NCBI RefSeq assembly: GCF_000720135.1
Contig: NZ_JOIU01000044.1
Location: 1-43,391 of the forward strand
DNA: 43,391 nt
Source: Streptomyces sp. NRRL S-1022
Lineage (GTDB): Bacteria; Actinomycetota; Actinomycetes; Streptomycetales; Streptomycetaceae
Direction: 5' to 3'
Shown: positions 24,211-33,272 of the stretch, piece after piece
Layout: each line of letters opens with the position of its first letter
How positions within the stretch are numbered: the first letter of the stretch is position 1
Notes under the pieces: model-generated
Told to the model about the DNA's origin: nothing
The model's database searches: none
The model's input: only the letters and a program-made list of their open reading frames with translations
Translations under genes and position numbers: made by a program

Positions 24211-25002
24211 TCACGGCGTGATGTCGCGCTGGACGTCCTTTCGGGAGACGGCCAGGTAGCCGACGAAGCCGAGGATCGCCACCGTCCAGGACAGCGTGAC
24301 CGGCCCCAGGCCCAGGTCGAGTCCGCCCCTGCCGTGGCCGACGGCCATCCAGTCGGCGACAGAGGCGCCGAGCGGGCGGGTGATGACGTACGCGGCCCAG
24401 AACGCGGCCACCGCGTTCAGGCTCCCCCACCGGTGGGCGGCGGCCGGGACGGCGATCGCGGCGGCGTACAGGATGGCGGAGCCCAGGTAGCCGAGGCCGA
24501 TCGTGGCGGTGAGGTCGCCCGCGGCGGTGCCCAGCGCGAACGTGGCCAATACGGCGGCCCAGTAGAACGTCTCGCGGCGCCGGGTGTGGATGCTGTGGAT
24601 GGACAGGGTGCGCTCGCTGCGGTACCAGAGGGCGAAGACGGCGGCCAGCGCGGCCATGAACAACGGGGTCGAGAGCGTGTACGGCACGCCGAGGCCGACG
24701 TGCAGGACGTCGGCGGCCATCGTGCCGAACACACTGACCATGACGATCGCCGTCCAGTAGACCCAGGCCACGTACCGGCGGACGGCGAACTGCACCGCCA
24801 GAGCGGCCACCAGGGCGATGCCGCCGAGGCCAACGGCGGGGATCGGGCCGAGGAGGTGGGCCAGGAAGTCGGAGGCCGTCTCGCCCATCCCGGTGGTCAG
24901 CACCTTGATGATCCAGAAGTAGACGGTCACCTCCGGCACCTTGCTCACCGCGTGACGGACGTGGCCCGCGGGCCTGTTGTGAGTGAGGTGATCAGTCGAC
25001 AT
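24211..25002 (-). CDS. COG4705-type repeat membrane protein (short paralogue)
   Basis: About 263 residues, almost all membrane-embedded, with the same modules as the gene at 10979: KVPEVTVYFWIIKVLTTGMGE, RTLSIHSIHTRRRETFYW with FALGTAAGDL, and FWAAYVITRPLGASVADWM. It ends right after the last span (LAVSRKDVQRDITP), so it lacks the soluble domain of the longer paralogue. ATG 25002 is chosen because similarity begins a few residues later; no good ribosome site is visible, and GTG 25011 is an alternative. An 11-bp-period direct repeat lies about 100 bp upstream. Function unknown; it converges with the DedA-operon kinase. Confidence 0.82.
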   Translation of the reverse strand: MSTDHLTHNRPAGHVRHAVSKVPEVTVYFWIIKVLTTGMGETASDFLAHLLGPIPAVGLGGIALVAALAVQFAVRRYVAWVYWTAIVMVSVFGTMAADVLHVGLGVPYTLSTPLFMAALAAVFALWYRSERTLSIHSIHTRRRETFYWAAVLATFALGTAAGDLTATIGLGYLGSAILYAAAIAVPAAAHRWGSLNAVAAFWAAYVITRPLGASVADWMAVGHGRGGLDLGLGPVTLSWTVAILGFVGYLAVSRKDVQRDITP

Positions 25003-25097
25003 GGCAGGCACGATGACACGGTGCCCGGCGCTCGCCCCAGACCCCTTTGCCAGAGTTTTGGCGCTTCCGGTACGGGAGTTGCCCGAAGCAGCGCCGA

Positions 25098-25115
25098 ACC
25101 TGAATGCGACCTGAA
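25098..25115 (-). promoter_or_regulatory. TTCAGGT direct repeats upstream of the COG4705 gene
   Basis: On the minus strand TTCAGGT occurs twice with exactly 11-bp spacing (plus strand ACCTGAA at 25098-25104 and 25109-25115). That is the binding geometry of OmpR-type regulators, and such a regulator (22144-22806) lies nearby. The rest of 25003-25486 shows no gene I can support. Confidence 0.55.
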
Positions 25116-25486
25116 CATATAGGCAGATGCACTGGTCAGCAGCGTGCGGCCAGTGATATCGGCTGTCTCCCGGCATCGGCCTGGCGACTGAAAAGCAGCT
25201 CCAGGCGGCACAGATAGGTGACCGTTGTGGCCGCCGGGGCAAGCGGCGCGGAATCTCGCGAAAGGTGCACGTCTTTCGGTCTGTCGCGCGGTGCTTCCAT
25301 GGGCAGGAGGAGCCGGTCGGCGCCGCACCGGGTGCTGGCGCTGCCCAACGATGACGCTCCCATCGCCGGACGGCACTGCTGGGGGGTTCGAGACGGCTGT
25401 GGAGGTCAACCGCGTCGCGGCCGGGGAGTTCGCGGCTGCCCCTTTTCACGGGAGGCATCGCCCGGTCAGGGGCGGAGAAGGTCGCT

Positions 25487-25515
25487 GGGGGCAGGCCCGA
25501 TACGGGTCTGCCCCC
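25487..25515. terminator. Hairpin terminator after the binding-protein-like gene
   Basis: GGGGGCAGGCCCG (25487-25499) pairs with CGGGTCTGCCCCC (25503-25515), 13 bp with one G-T pair and a 3-base loop. It lies 24 bp past the stop of the minus-strand gene ending at 25539. Confidence 0.75.
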
Positions 25516-25538
25516 CACTGCCGGTTCGGGGTGCGTGG

Positions 25539-27381
25539 TCAGTCGGTGTGGCCGGTGGTCTTGGGCAGGGGCTGGCCGAGGCGGTGGACGGTGGTGACGG
25601 TGCGGGTGCGGTTGCCGTTGGCGTCGATGCCGAAGTGGCCGCTTGCGCCAGCGACGGCGTCGTTGCGCAGGGCGTACAGCTCGTTCCTAACGGCGTAGCG
25701 GTTGGGCAGGTTGGTCGGGCCGTCGCCGTGGGCGGCGGCGTTGTGCAGGGCCGTTGCTGCGGTGAGGACGGCGTCGTGGGCGACGATGGCCCAGTAGCTG
25801 CTGGTGAGGAGCTGCGCCGGGAACTGCTGGTCGTGGTGGGGGGCCACGAAGTCCTTCACGAACGCGTTGTACAGACCGCGGTCGGGGTTGTCGGGGCCGC
25901 GGAAACGTGGCGCGTCGGGGAAGGACGCGTACAGCACGGTGATCGGTGCGTCAGCGTTGTGGAGTGCCTCGGTCTTGGGGTCGAGGGCTGCCGCGTCCGA
26001 TCCGGTGACGACGGTGATGGGCTGGGCGTGGCAGCTGCGCTGGGCCAGCGCGTCGAGGAATTGCGGCAGGTACTTGACGCGGGCGGCGTAGTAGACGGTG
26101 TCGATGGTCTTGCTCGTGTTGCAGAAGTTCTGGCTGATGGTGGGCAGGATGGCGCCGGGCCCGCCGCGCGGGTCGAAGGCGAAGTCGGAGTTGGGGTCCA
26201 GGTGCTTCTTCAGGCCGGCGATGGTCCGAAAGCCGTGCTGGAGGGACTCGGTGTAGAGGATCGCGGGTGCCGTTGGGGGTCACTTTGGTGCTGATCAGTG
26301 CGGCGGTGCGCCGGCCGGATCCGAGTGTTTTGCTGATCGCGGTGAGCTGGTCGGTGTTGGACAGGGCGACCCGGGCCAGTCCGTTGATCGGTCCTTTGCC
26401 GTCGACGGCGCCGGTGGCGTCGAAGCCGTCCGCGGTGATCAGGTCCCCGACCATGGGCAGACCGGCCTTGCTCAGCTCGCGGGTGGCGTCGACCGTTTCC
26501 TGCTGGGACAGTCCCAGTCCGGCCACTGCGACCAGGTGCTCTGCGTCCTTGCGGGCCTTCAGCTTGTCGACGGCCGTCTTCCAGGCCAGCTCGGAGCTGC
26601 CCATCGACGCCACCAGCAGCCTGATCTTCGGCCTGCTGTCCTTTTTGTTCTCTTCCTCCACGGCCGTGTAGGCGCCTTCGAGTTCGGCCACGTACTGGCC
26701 CACGGTCAGCGCGTTGGCGTCCGTCGAGCTCAAGGGTGTGAGAAAGGCGAACGTCACGTAGTCGCCGCCGTCGGTGACGTCGCTGTTCTCCGCGGCGATG
26801 GCCTCCATGACGGGCTTGAGGTCGTCGCCGAAGACGGCCGAGCCGTCGCTGCCGTCGGTGACGCCCGTGCACTCGCGGTCCTTGCCGGTCACCAGGTCCG
26901 GGCTGGACGTGCCGCAGTGCTGGCTTTTGAAGCGGTCCAGGTTCCCCTTGTGCACCTGCCAGGCCACGATCGCGGCGGCGAGAAGGAGCGCGGCACCGGC
27001 TGCCAGGCCAGTGCGCAGCCACCTGCGGCCGCCGCCCAGCAAGCCCTCCCAGCGCCTGCCGTGTCCGGCCGGCGGCACGGGCTGGTTGCTCAACGTCTCC
27101 CAGCACCGCAGCCACACCGTCTGGTCCGCCTCGCTCAGCCCGCAGGCCGGCAGGTACTTCACCACGAAGTCCTGGGCGGGCAGCGCGTCCTTCGTCAGAA
27201 CCGTGTAGATCGTGGTGCTCGGCAGGTCCCCCTTACTGGCCGTCGCGATGGCCTTGTAGCTCTTGCCCCCGCGCAGCTGGTTCAGCGCGTCGCGGAACTG
27301 CTTCTGGTTGCGCACCCGCAGCGGGTCGGGCCCCTTGCCCTGCTTGCCCCGCGTGCCCGGCCAGCCTCCCGGCAGTTTCAT
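25539..27381 (-). pseudogene. Single-pass protein: helix-turn-helix-like region plus binding-protein-like outer domain, frameshifted
   Basis: ATG 27381 follows a GGAGGTG site. Residues 1-105 look like a cytoplasmic XRE-like domain (RNQKQFRDALNQLRGGKSYK, then STTIYTVLTKDALP). One membrane span follows near 125-148 (GLAAGAALLLAAAIVAW). The outer part resembles a type-I periplasmic binding protein (YVTFAFLTPLSS, LVASMGSSELAWKTAVDKLK, AVAGLGLSQQETVDATRELS). Near 26262-26272 the frame shifts: the other frame continues ILYTESLQHGFRTIAGLK through FDPRGGPGAILPTISQ and ends KTTGHTD at 25539, clearly the same protein. An intact form would be about 613 residues. One indel, real or a sequencing error, separates the halves. 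The ligand is unknown. Confidence 0.75.
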
Positions 27382-27641
27382 CACGCACCTCCGGCAGAGC
27401 CGAGGGCCGGGCGCTGTCCGCTCAGCCAGGGGCCGATCTGCGTGGCGGCGGCTCCGGCCGCCGCGAGCAGCCCGATGACGTCGCAGGCGGGCTGCCCGCT
27501 GCAAACGAGGATGATCACCACCAGCAGGATGACCGTGAAGACGGTGATCCGCTGCAGCGGCGTCAGGCTCGCGCCGCACTGCGCGTGGTCCACGGGCACC
27601 GCCTGCCGGCGGTGTCGGGACCGGTTGATGCGTACTGACAT
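27381..27641 (-). CDS. Small membrane protein coupled to the binding-protein-like gene
   Basis: 86 residues with a basic N-terminus (MSVRINRSRHRRQAVPV), one strong span (ITVFTVILLVVIILVC) and a second weaker hydrophobic stretch (DVIGLLAAAGAAATQIGPWL). The stop overlaps the next start (TGATG), so the two are translated together. Two cysteines flank the spans. No family is recognised; the tight coupling suggests it assembles with or anchors the downstream protein. Confidence 0.65.
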   Translation of the reverse strand: MSVRINRSRHRRQAVPVDHAQCGASLTPLQRITVFTVILLVVIILVCSGQPACDVIGLLAAAGAAATQIGPWLSGQRPALGSAGGA

Positions 27642-28265
27642 GATTGTTGTCTCTGCCTTGGTCGCACCGGGGGAAAACCCTTCAGCTCAACCGGAATCAT
27701 CCTGAACAATCACCGCTCGATTTCGGAATCCTTTTCCACTCCGAAAGGGCGACGTTTGGAACCGTCCGGCGGATCATCCGCTCACGCCCGGACCGGTCGG
27801 CTGCATGCCAGCCGCAGCACGCACCTGCACGACACCACCACACCAGCCCACACGCTCCTGACCTGGTCATTCGTCGTTCCGAACGGTTCCGAACCCATCC
27901 CGAACACGCGAAGATCTTGCATGGCGGCCCACCCGATGATGAGCTGAACAAGCGGAACCCCGCCCTCGAAAATCGCCGTCCCTCTCCCTCTCTGGGCGCG
28001 GCAGCGCAACACCGGGCGGAACGGGGGGCTCCTGTTACCGGCAGGAGCCCCTCACCGCACCCCCTCCACACGGAAAGCCAACTATTCCGATCGGACTCGA
28101 ACTGCATTCCGCAGAAACGGAAAGAAGGAATCGGTAATCAGGGCCCCGGGACAAGCCCCCTGACCAGAACCCCGCTGGGTGCCAGCCCCACCCGCAGGTT
28201 GGCCGGTTCACGGCTGCGGCCGGCGACGGACCAGCCGCGGACCAGCCGCCGGTCGGTGTCCCTGA
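27642..28265. other. Intergenic region with TTCCGAA-rich motifs
   Basis: No convincing gene in about 620 bp, and GC content is lower than its surroundings. TTTCGGA (27721-27727) and TCCGAAA (27740-27746) form an inverted repeat about 80-100 bp upstream of the small membrane gene, and TTCCGAACGGTTCCGAAC recurs near 27876-27893. They may be operator sites for that two-gene unit. Confidence 0.4.
28025..28051. terminator. Hairpin, likely terminator
   Basis: GGGGCTCCTG (28025-28034) and CAGGAGCCCC (28042-28051) are perfect inverted repeats with a 7-base loop. No T-run follows. It could end transcripts from the small gene at 28266-28406 on the minus strand. Confidence 0.6.
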
Positions 28266-28406
28266 TCACCGGCCGGCGGTGCTGGTCGCCACGGTCAGCG
28301 GGGCGGTGAGTACCGGGCGCCGATAGACGGCGTAGCCCAGCACTGTGACGATCCGCACGCCGACCAGGACCAGCAGCAGGACGACTTGCAGAGCGAGCAT
28401 GGACAT
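28266..28406 (-). CDS. 46-residue single-span membrane peptide
   Basis: ATG 28406 is preceded by a strong GAGGGGG ribosome site 6 bases away. The protein is one membrane segment (ALQVVLLLVLVGVRIVTVLG) followed by a short polar tail (YRRPVLTAPLTVATSTAGR). No family is recognised. The good ribosome site and hydrophobic profile support a real small gene; it has no close partner on its strand. Confidence 0.45.
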   Translation of the reverse strand: MSMLALQVVLLLVLVGVRIVTVLGYAVYRRPVLTAPLTVATSTAGR

Positions 28407-28565
28407 ACGGTTCCCCCTCGGGATGAGGTGCGCCCCGAGCTGAGGCACACGGGTTCACCCGGCTGTAGAGCTCGGGCGTTGCCTGGCCCCTTGCGTCTCG
28501 GCCACACGGCCGGGACAGGGCAGCGTCAGGGTCGTTGCTGCTCGGGTTAGGCCGTTTCCTTCGGA

Positions 28566-28790
28566 TCACCTGGCCGACCAGACGAAGATGGCGGCGAGAT
28601 GGAGTCCGGCGAGGTAGGTGGTGGCGGTCTTGTCGTAGCGAGTGGCCAGGCCGCACCACTGCTTGAGATTATTGATGCACCGCTCGACGGTGTTCCGCTG
28701 CGGTCGAAGGCCGGCGGACGGCCACCGAGTCGGCCACGCCGCTTGCGATTCGCGGCCTTGTCCGCCGGCTGCGGGATCACCGCCCGGATC
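28566..28790 (-). pseudogene. C-terminal remnant of an IS5-family transposase
   Basis: One frame reads IPQPADKAANRKRRGRLGG and RPPAFDR. After a frame change it continues RPQRNTVERCINNLKQWCGL, ATRYDKTATTYLAGLHLAA and IFVWSAR to the stop at 28566. This is the characteristic C-terminus (with the catalytic Glu in NTVERCINNLKQ) of Streptomyces IS5-type transposases. The N-terminal two thirds are missing. It abuts the truncated regulator on the other strand, so the insertion or a later deletion probably removed that gene's start. Confidence 0.8.
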
Positions 28791-28796
28791 TTTCGC

Positions 28797-29894
28797 GGCG
28801 TTTCTGCGAATCACACCCGAGCAGCTGCGTGCGTTGGCCGTACCCGGCATGACCAATGTCGCTACGGTGGCCGGAGGTTGCCGGTCGGTGGAGGAGGACG
28901 AGGTGCGTCGTAGGGAGCTGCTGACGGGAGTGGTGGCAGCGGGAGCGACTGCCGTCGTCGGCGCCCGTCCTGCCGCCGCTGCTGAGCCTGTGGATCTGGA
29001 AGTGGCCCTGCTCCGGCTGCCGCAGGCGGAGCCGATGCCGCTGCCCCGGCTGGTCGGGCTGATCTCCGCCGCCCGTCGGGACTACTGCGCTACCCAGTAC
29101 ACGCGGCTCGGGCAGACGCTGCCGGGCCTGATCGCGGCGGCGACCGCGACGCGGGACGCCTCGACGGGCCGGGCCCGTGAGGAGGCGGACCTTGCGCTCG
29201 CCCGGTCGTGTCGCGGCCGAGCTGGCGACGAAGCAGCACTCCGATGCGGCTTGGGTGGCCGCCGACCGTGCGCTGGCGGCTGCGCGCTGCAGCGGCATCC
29301 CGGTGGCCGTCGGCGAGGCCTCGCGGCAGCTGGCGATCGCCATGCGCCGCTCGGGCCGCTCCACTGCCGCGGTGCACCAAGGAGGCCGCGGACCTGAACG
29401 CCTCCCGCGATCGCACCGGCGCGGTGCGGACGACGCTGCTGCTGACCGGTGCCTACTCGGCGGCGACGGGCCGGGACCGGTCGACGGCCCTGGCTCTGTT
29501 GGAGGAGGCCGAGCAGGAGACGGAGCGGCATCCGGCGGTGCCGGGCCTGTTCACGGTGGAAGCGACGCGGACGCAGGTCGACGTCTACCAGATCGGTGTC
29601 CTCAACGCGCTGAGCACGCCGGACGAGGCGGTGACGGTGGCGGCCCGGCTGAACCTGGCCCGGATGCCGACGGCGAAGCGGCGAGCGCGGGCGTGGACCG
29701 ACGTCGCCCGCACGTGGAACGCTCTCGGCGACGGCAGCCAGACGTTCGCCGCGCTGCGTCAGGTCGAGCGGGAGGCGCCGCAGGAGGTTCGCCGGCCTTC
29801 GCTGCGGGCGCTGACGGCCGGGCTGCTGTACGGGCCGACCCGGATCGAGGGCGTCCGGGAGTTCGCGGCCCCCACCGGTGCCCTGGCCACCTGA
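28797..29894 (+). pseudogene. N-truncated XRE/TPR-like regulator with two frameshifts
   Basis: The sequence matches the C-terminal helical-repeat domain of Streptomyces XRE-type regulators: VRRRELLTGVVAAGATAVVG, then ISAARRDYCATQYTRLGQTLP and AREEADLALARS. Near 29205 the frame changes to VAAELATKQHSDAAWVAADR and ASRQLAIAMRRSGRS. Near 29380 it changes again to KEAADLNASRDRTGAVRTTL, running to RIEGVREFAAPTGALAT. The pieces follow one another without gaps. The N-terminal helix-turn-helix is missing, cut at the IS5 remnant. It is either a decayed gene or one with two sequencing errors in a truncated copy. Confidence 0.75.
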
Positions 29895-29945
29895 CGTTAG
29901 AAAGACGCCCGTCTGTGCACACCGGTCACGGGCCTCCCGCCGTGA

Positions 29946-29981
29946 GCGAGGTCCCCGCCGGGCGTCCGGTGGGGGCCTCGC
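29946..29981. terminator. Bidirectional hairpin between convergent genes
   Basis: A 16-bp stem runs from GCGAGGTCCCCGCCGG (29946-29961) to CCGGTGGGGGCCTCGC (29966-29981) with two G-T pairs and a 4-base loop. It sits between the regulator ending at 29894 and the LysR gene ending at 30026 and can stop both. Confidence 0.75.
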
Positions 29982-30025
29982 TGCGTGTCCGCCCGGTCAC
30001 CCGTAGAAGCCGTCCAGTTGGACGT

Positions 30026-30955
30026 TCAGCTCGGCGAGGTCCGGGTGGCTGTCCTGTCCGGCGGATCTTGGTTAAGTGCGGCCAAGATGCCGGGGACCAG
30101 AGGGTTTGGGTCGTTCTTCCGCCACGCGACGGCGACTCGTGTGTGCACGGTGTCGGGCTCGATCCTGCGGAAGGCGACGCCTTTGAGGCGGATCCGGCGG
30201 ATGCTCTCCGGGGCCAGTGACACGCCAAGGCCGGTTCCCACCAAGGCGCAGACGGTCTGCCATTCCACAGCGTATTGGGTCACTTGGGGGGTGAAGCCCG
30301 CAGCGATGCACAGATCGGCGATCTGGTCGTACAGCGGCGGGCCGACGGCACGCGGCAGGAGCACGAAGGGGCAGTCCGCCAACTGATCGACCTGGACGGC
30401 TCGTTGGGCTGCGAGGGGATGTGAGGCGGGCAGGACGGCCACGAAAGGTTCGGTCAGCACGGTCTGGAACCCGAGTTCCGCGTCATGGGCAGGCGGCTCT
30501 CGCAACAGGCCGATGTCGATCGTCCGTTCGCGCAGGGCGGCCAGTTGCGGCGTGGTGGTCATCTCCTGGATGTCCAGATTCACGGCGGGAAACCGTTCCC
30601 GGAAGGTTCGCAGCAAGCTGGGGAGGACGGTGAGAGCGAGGGAGGCAGCGAAGCCGATCCGCAGGTGGCCAGCCTTGCCGCTGCCGACTTCTCGGGCTGC
30701 GGTCAGACCCTGTGCGAGGTGAGTGAGGGCGAGCCGGGCGGCGGGGAGGAGTTCTCGGCCTGCGGCGGTGAGGCCGATGTGCCCGGGTTCGCGACTGAAC
30801 AGTGCGTATCCGACCTTGTCCTCCAGGCGGCGGATCTGCTGGCTCAGCGGTGGTTGGGCAATACCCAAGCGAGCAGCGGCGCGGCCGAAATGGAGTTCCT
30901 CGGCGAGCACGACGAAGGCGTGCAGCTGTGGCAGGGGAAGTTCAGGACGCTCCAT
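30026..30955 (-). CDS. LysR-family transcriptional regulator
   Basis: 309 residues. The N-terminal winged helix-turn-helix is classic LysR (LPQLHAFVVLAEELHFGRAA, then LGIAQPPLSQQIRRLEDKVG). A linker helix leads to an effector-binding domain of periplasmic-binding-protein fold (RIGFAASLALTVLPSLLRTF; DIGLLREPP; VGTGLGVSLAPES). The length is normal. It is divergent from the RidA gene with 72 bp between starts, so RidA and itself are the likely targets. The effector is unknown. Confidence 0.95.
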   Translation of the reverse strand: MERPELPLPQLHAFVVLAEELHFGRAAARLGIAQPPLSQQIRRLEDKVGYALFSREPGHIGLTAAGRELLPAARLALTHLAQGLTAAREVGSGKAGHLRIGFAASLALTVLPSLLRTFRERFPAVNLDIQEMTTTPQLAALRERTIDIGLLREPPAHDAELGFQTVLTEPFVAVLPASHPLAAQRAVQVDQLADCPFVLLPRAVGPPLYDQIADLCIAAGFTPQVTQYAVEWQTVCALVGTGLGVSLAPESIRRIRLKGVAFRRIEPDTVHTRVAVAWRKNDPNPLVPGILAALNQDPPDRTATRTSPS

Positions 30956-31027
30956 ACGCTTAGAGATATCACTCTGCGCCGAAAGGCGTATTAGACGTAT
31001 CAGTTCTGCTCACTTAGCGTTCGGCGC
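30956..31027. promoter_or_regulatory. Divergent LysR/RidA promoter region
   Basis: ATACGC (30954-30959, overlapping the LysR start) and GCGTAT (30986-30991) form an inverted repeat, and a further ACGTAT follows at 30995-31000. GCGCCGAAAGGCGT (30976-30989) also forms a small hairpin. An AT-richer segment of this kind is where LysR proteins bind. The exact site is inferred. Confidence 0.4.
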
Positions 31028-31417
31028 ATGACAGAGCGACGTTCCATCCTCAGCGGCTCGACGTTCGAGGAACAGATCGGCTATGCCCGCGCGGTGATCG
31101 ACGGCGACTGGGTTCATGTGTCCGGGACAACGGGATTCGACTACACCACCATGACGATCTCCAAGGACGTGGTGGAGCAGGCCGAGCAGTGCCTGCGCAA
31201 CATCGAGGCTGCCCTGGCCGAGGCGAAGTGCACCTTCGCCGACGTAGTACGGGTGCGCTATCTGCTGCCCGACCGGGCCGACTTCGAGCCCTGCTGGCCG
31301 ACGCTGCGTCGTGCCTTCAGCGATGTCCGGCCAGCCGCCACCATGCTCATGTGCGGCCTCGCCGACCCCCGCATGAAGATCGAGATCGAGGTGTCCGCCC
31401 GGCGGATTACCGCGTAA
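31028..31417 (+). CDS. RidA/YjgF-family protein
   Basis: 129 residues of the RidA (YjgF/YER057c/UK114) fold, which includes reactive enamine/imine deaminases and divergent members with other roles. Family features are GYARAVIDGDWVHVSGTTGF, QAEQCLRNIEAALAEAKCTF, DVVRVRYLLPD and the C-terminal KIEIEVSARR. The catalytic Arg of classical RidA (Arg105 in RNVAR-type) is not evident; here ATMLMCGLADPRMKIEIEV contains DPRMKIE, so activity may differ. It is divergent from a LysR regulator that probably controls it. Confidence 0.9.
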   Translation: MTERRSILSGSTFEEQIGYARAVIDGDWVHVSGTTGFDYTTMTISKDVVEQAEQCLRNIEAALAEAKCTFADVVRVRYLLPDRADFEPCWPTLRRAFSDVRPAATMLMCGLADPRMKIEIEVSARRITA

Positions 31418-31454
31418 CCGTCCGATCCGATCTCGGGGAACGGGGGCACGGTGC

Positions 31455-31968
31455 CCGAGGTCGGGCGGGGCGATTTGACGTATGCCGAGTGGGCACGGCT
31501 CGCGCCACTGATGCCCGGCGACGCACGGCCGGGCGGACGGTGGACCGCACAGTGATCAACGGAATCCTCTTCCGCCTGCGCACAGGCGTGCCCTGGCGTG
31601 ATGTGCCCTCGCCATACGGGCCGTGGAAGACCGTCTACGAACGTCATCGACGCTGGTCGGCAGACGGCACTTGGGACAAAATCCTGCGCTCGCTCCTGGC
31701 GCACGCCGATGCCGAAGACCGGATCGACTGGAGCATGGTCGGCATCGATTCCACCTCCTGCCGGGCCCATCAGCACGCGGCTGGCGCACGCACGACTCCC
31801 CCGCACATCCCAGGGCGGCGGGCCGTCCCTCCTCAGCATCGGCCCGACGAGGGACTGGGACGTTCGCGGGGCCGTCTGACAAGCAAGATTCATCTGGTCG
31901 GAGGGCACGGCAGCTTGGTTCGTTGTCACGACCGAAATCGGAAACGAGACTGTCATTTAACCCTGTAG
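31455..31968 (+). pseudogene. IS5-family transposase remnant, frameshifted and 3'-truncated
   Basis: One frame starts RGDLTYAEWARLAPLMPG and GGRWT; a shift near 31540 then gives DRTVINGILFRLRTGVPWRD, PYGPWKTVYERHRRWSADGT and SMVGIDSTSCRAHQHAAGAR. The first catalytic Asp lies in VGIDST. The end LGRSRGRLTSKIHLV is followed by unrelated sequence, so the second half, with the remaining catalytic residues, is missing. The element is dead. It inserted or recombined just downstream of the RidA gene. Confidence 0.85.
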
Positions 31969-32209
31969 TGACCACAGTGACTAGATGAATGCACCCAACC
32001 CCCGTGAGCCACCCGTATGAGTGACACGGAAGTGGATCGACAGACCGAACAACCGCCCCTTTTAAGCTAGTTCAGCACCCTGCTACGCCGGGACCCGGAG
32101 CTAGGAAGGCGCATAGCTCGGCCGCGTTTCCCAGCCAGGCTCAGCTTCCACATGCGCGGGTCTCCGGCCGCGTGGGGAACAAGACCGGAGACCTCTGCCG
32201 TCAGCACAG

Positions 32210-33256
32210 TCAGTGCTCGCGGCTGTTCTGCTCTGCGACCGCTGCCCGCAGAGACGCGGCTTCGGACTTGGGGGCTCGGCCCATCAGCTCCTGTACGGTC
32301 CGCACTGCCTCCCGGCCGCCGTGGATGATGTCGACCACGGCCCGCGTGATCGGCATCTCCACGTCGTACCGCTCGGCCAGGCTCTGGACGGCCTTGCAGG
32401 AGACGACGCCTTCCGCAGTCTGGGTAGTGGCGGCCCGCGCCTCCTCGACACTCAGGCCCTTCCCCAGGTGGGCGCCGAAGGTGTGATTCCGGGAGAGAGC
32501 GGACGAGCACGTGGCGACCAAGTCGCCCATACCCGCCAGCCCGGCAAAGGTGAGGGGATCCGCGCCCATGGCGACTCCGAGCCGGGTCGCCTCGGCGAGC
32601 CCACGGGTGACCAAGGCGGCCTTGGCGTTGTCGCCGAGCCTCATGCCGTCCGTGACTCCGACGGCCAGAGCGATGACGTTCTTGATGGCGCCGCCCAGCT
32701 CGCAGCCGATGACGTCGGTGTTCGTGTATGGCCGGAAGTACGGCGTGCGACAGGCCGTCTGAACGACCGCAGCCGTGCTCTCGTCGACGCAGGCGACGAC
32801 GCTCGCGGCCGGCTGCCGGGCGACGATCTCGGCGGCCAGGTTAGGACCGGACACCACGGCAATCCGGTCGGCACTCGCTCCGGTCGTCTCTGCGATGACC
32901 TCGCTCATTAGCTTGCGGGTGCCCAGCTCCACGCCCTTCATCAGCGACACGAACAGCGTCTGACTCCCCCACAGCCCCACCCAACCTTCCAGCAGCGCGC
33001 GGGCACTCTGGGCGGAGACAGCGAGGACGGCGATGTCGGCGTCGTGCGCCGCCTCGGCCGGGTCGGTCGTGGCCCGGACGGTCTCCGGCAGCTTGGTCTG
33101 CGGCAGGTAGTCCGGATTGGCACGGGTTTCGTTGATCGCATCGACCAGCGCAGCCCGGCGCCCCCACAGCTCGACCTCGCACCCAGCGTCGGCCAGGACG
33201 AGGGAAAACGCTGTCCCCCAGGACCCAGCTCCGTAGACGGCAACACGACGAGTCAT
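32210..33256 (-). CDS. gpsA: NAD(P)-dependent glycerol-3-phosphate dehydrogenase-like protein
   Basis: 348 residues, full-length for GpsA. The Rossmann start is VAVYGAGSWGTAFSLVLADA with GxGxxG near residues 9-14. The catalytic Lys lies in ELGGAIKNVIALAVGVTDGM, and substrate/NAD contacts in AGMGDLVATCSSALSRNHTFG. GpsA reduces dihydroxyacetone phosphate to glycerol 3-phosphate. ATG 33256 follows AGGAG by 9 bases. The gene starts 16 bp after the methyltransferase stop and is the last of the peptide-cluster operon. That is an unusual place for a phospholipid-precursor enzyme, so it may act on a different substrate or be a passenger. Confidence 0.92.
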   Translation of the reverse strand: MTRRVAVYGAGSWGTAFSLVLADAGCEVELWGRRAALVDAINETRANPDYLPQTKLPETVRATTDPAEAAHDADIAVLAVSAQSARALLEGWVGLWGSQTLFVSLMKGVELGTRKLMSEVIAETTGASADRIAVVSGPNLAAEIVARQPAASVVACVDESTAAVVQTACRTPYFRPYTNTDVIGCELGGAIKNVIALAVGVTDGMRLGDNAKAALVTRGLAEATRLGVAMGADPLTFAGLAGMGDLVATCSSALSRNHTFGAHLGKGLSVEEARAATTQTAEGVVSCKAVQSLAERYDVEMPITRAVVDIIHGGREAVRTVQELMGRAPKSEAASLRAAVAEQNSREH

Positions 33257-33272
33257 GCGGTGCATCTCCTGT

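Noticed and set aside
32067..32510. A 147-codon minus-strand gene downstream of gpsA
   Set aside because: Most of it is the wrong frame of gpsA. A tiny plus-strand frame near 32017-32067 (17 codons) is also too short to support.
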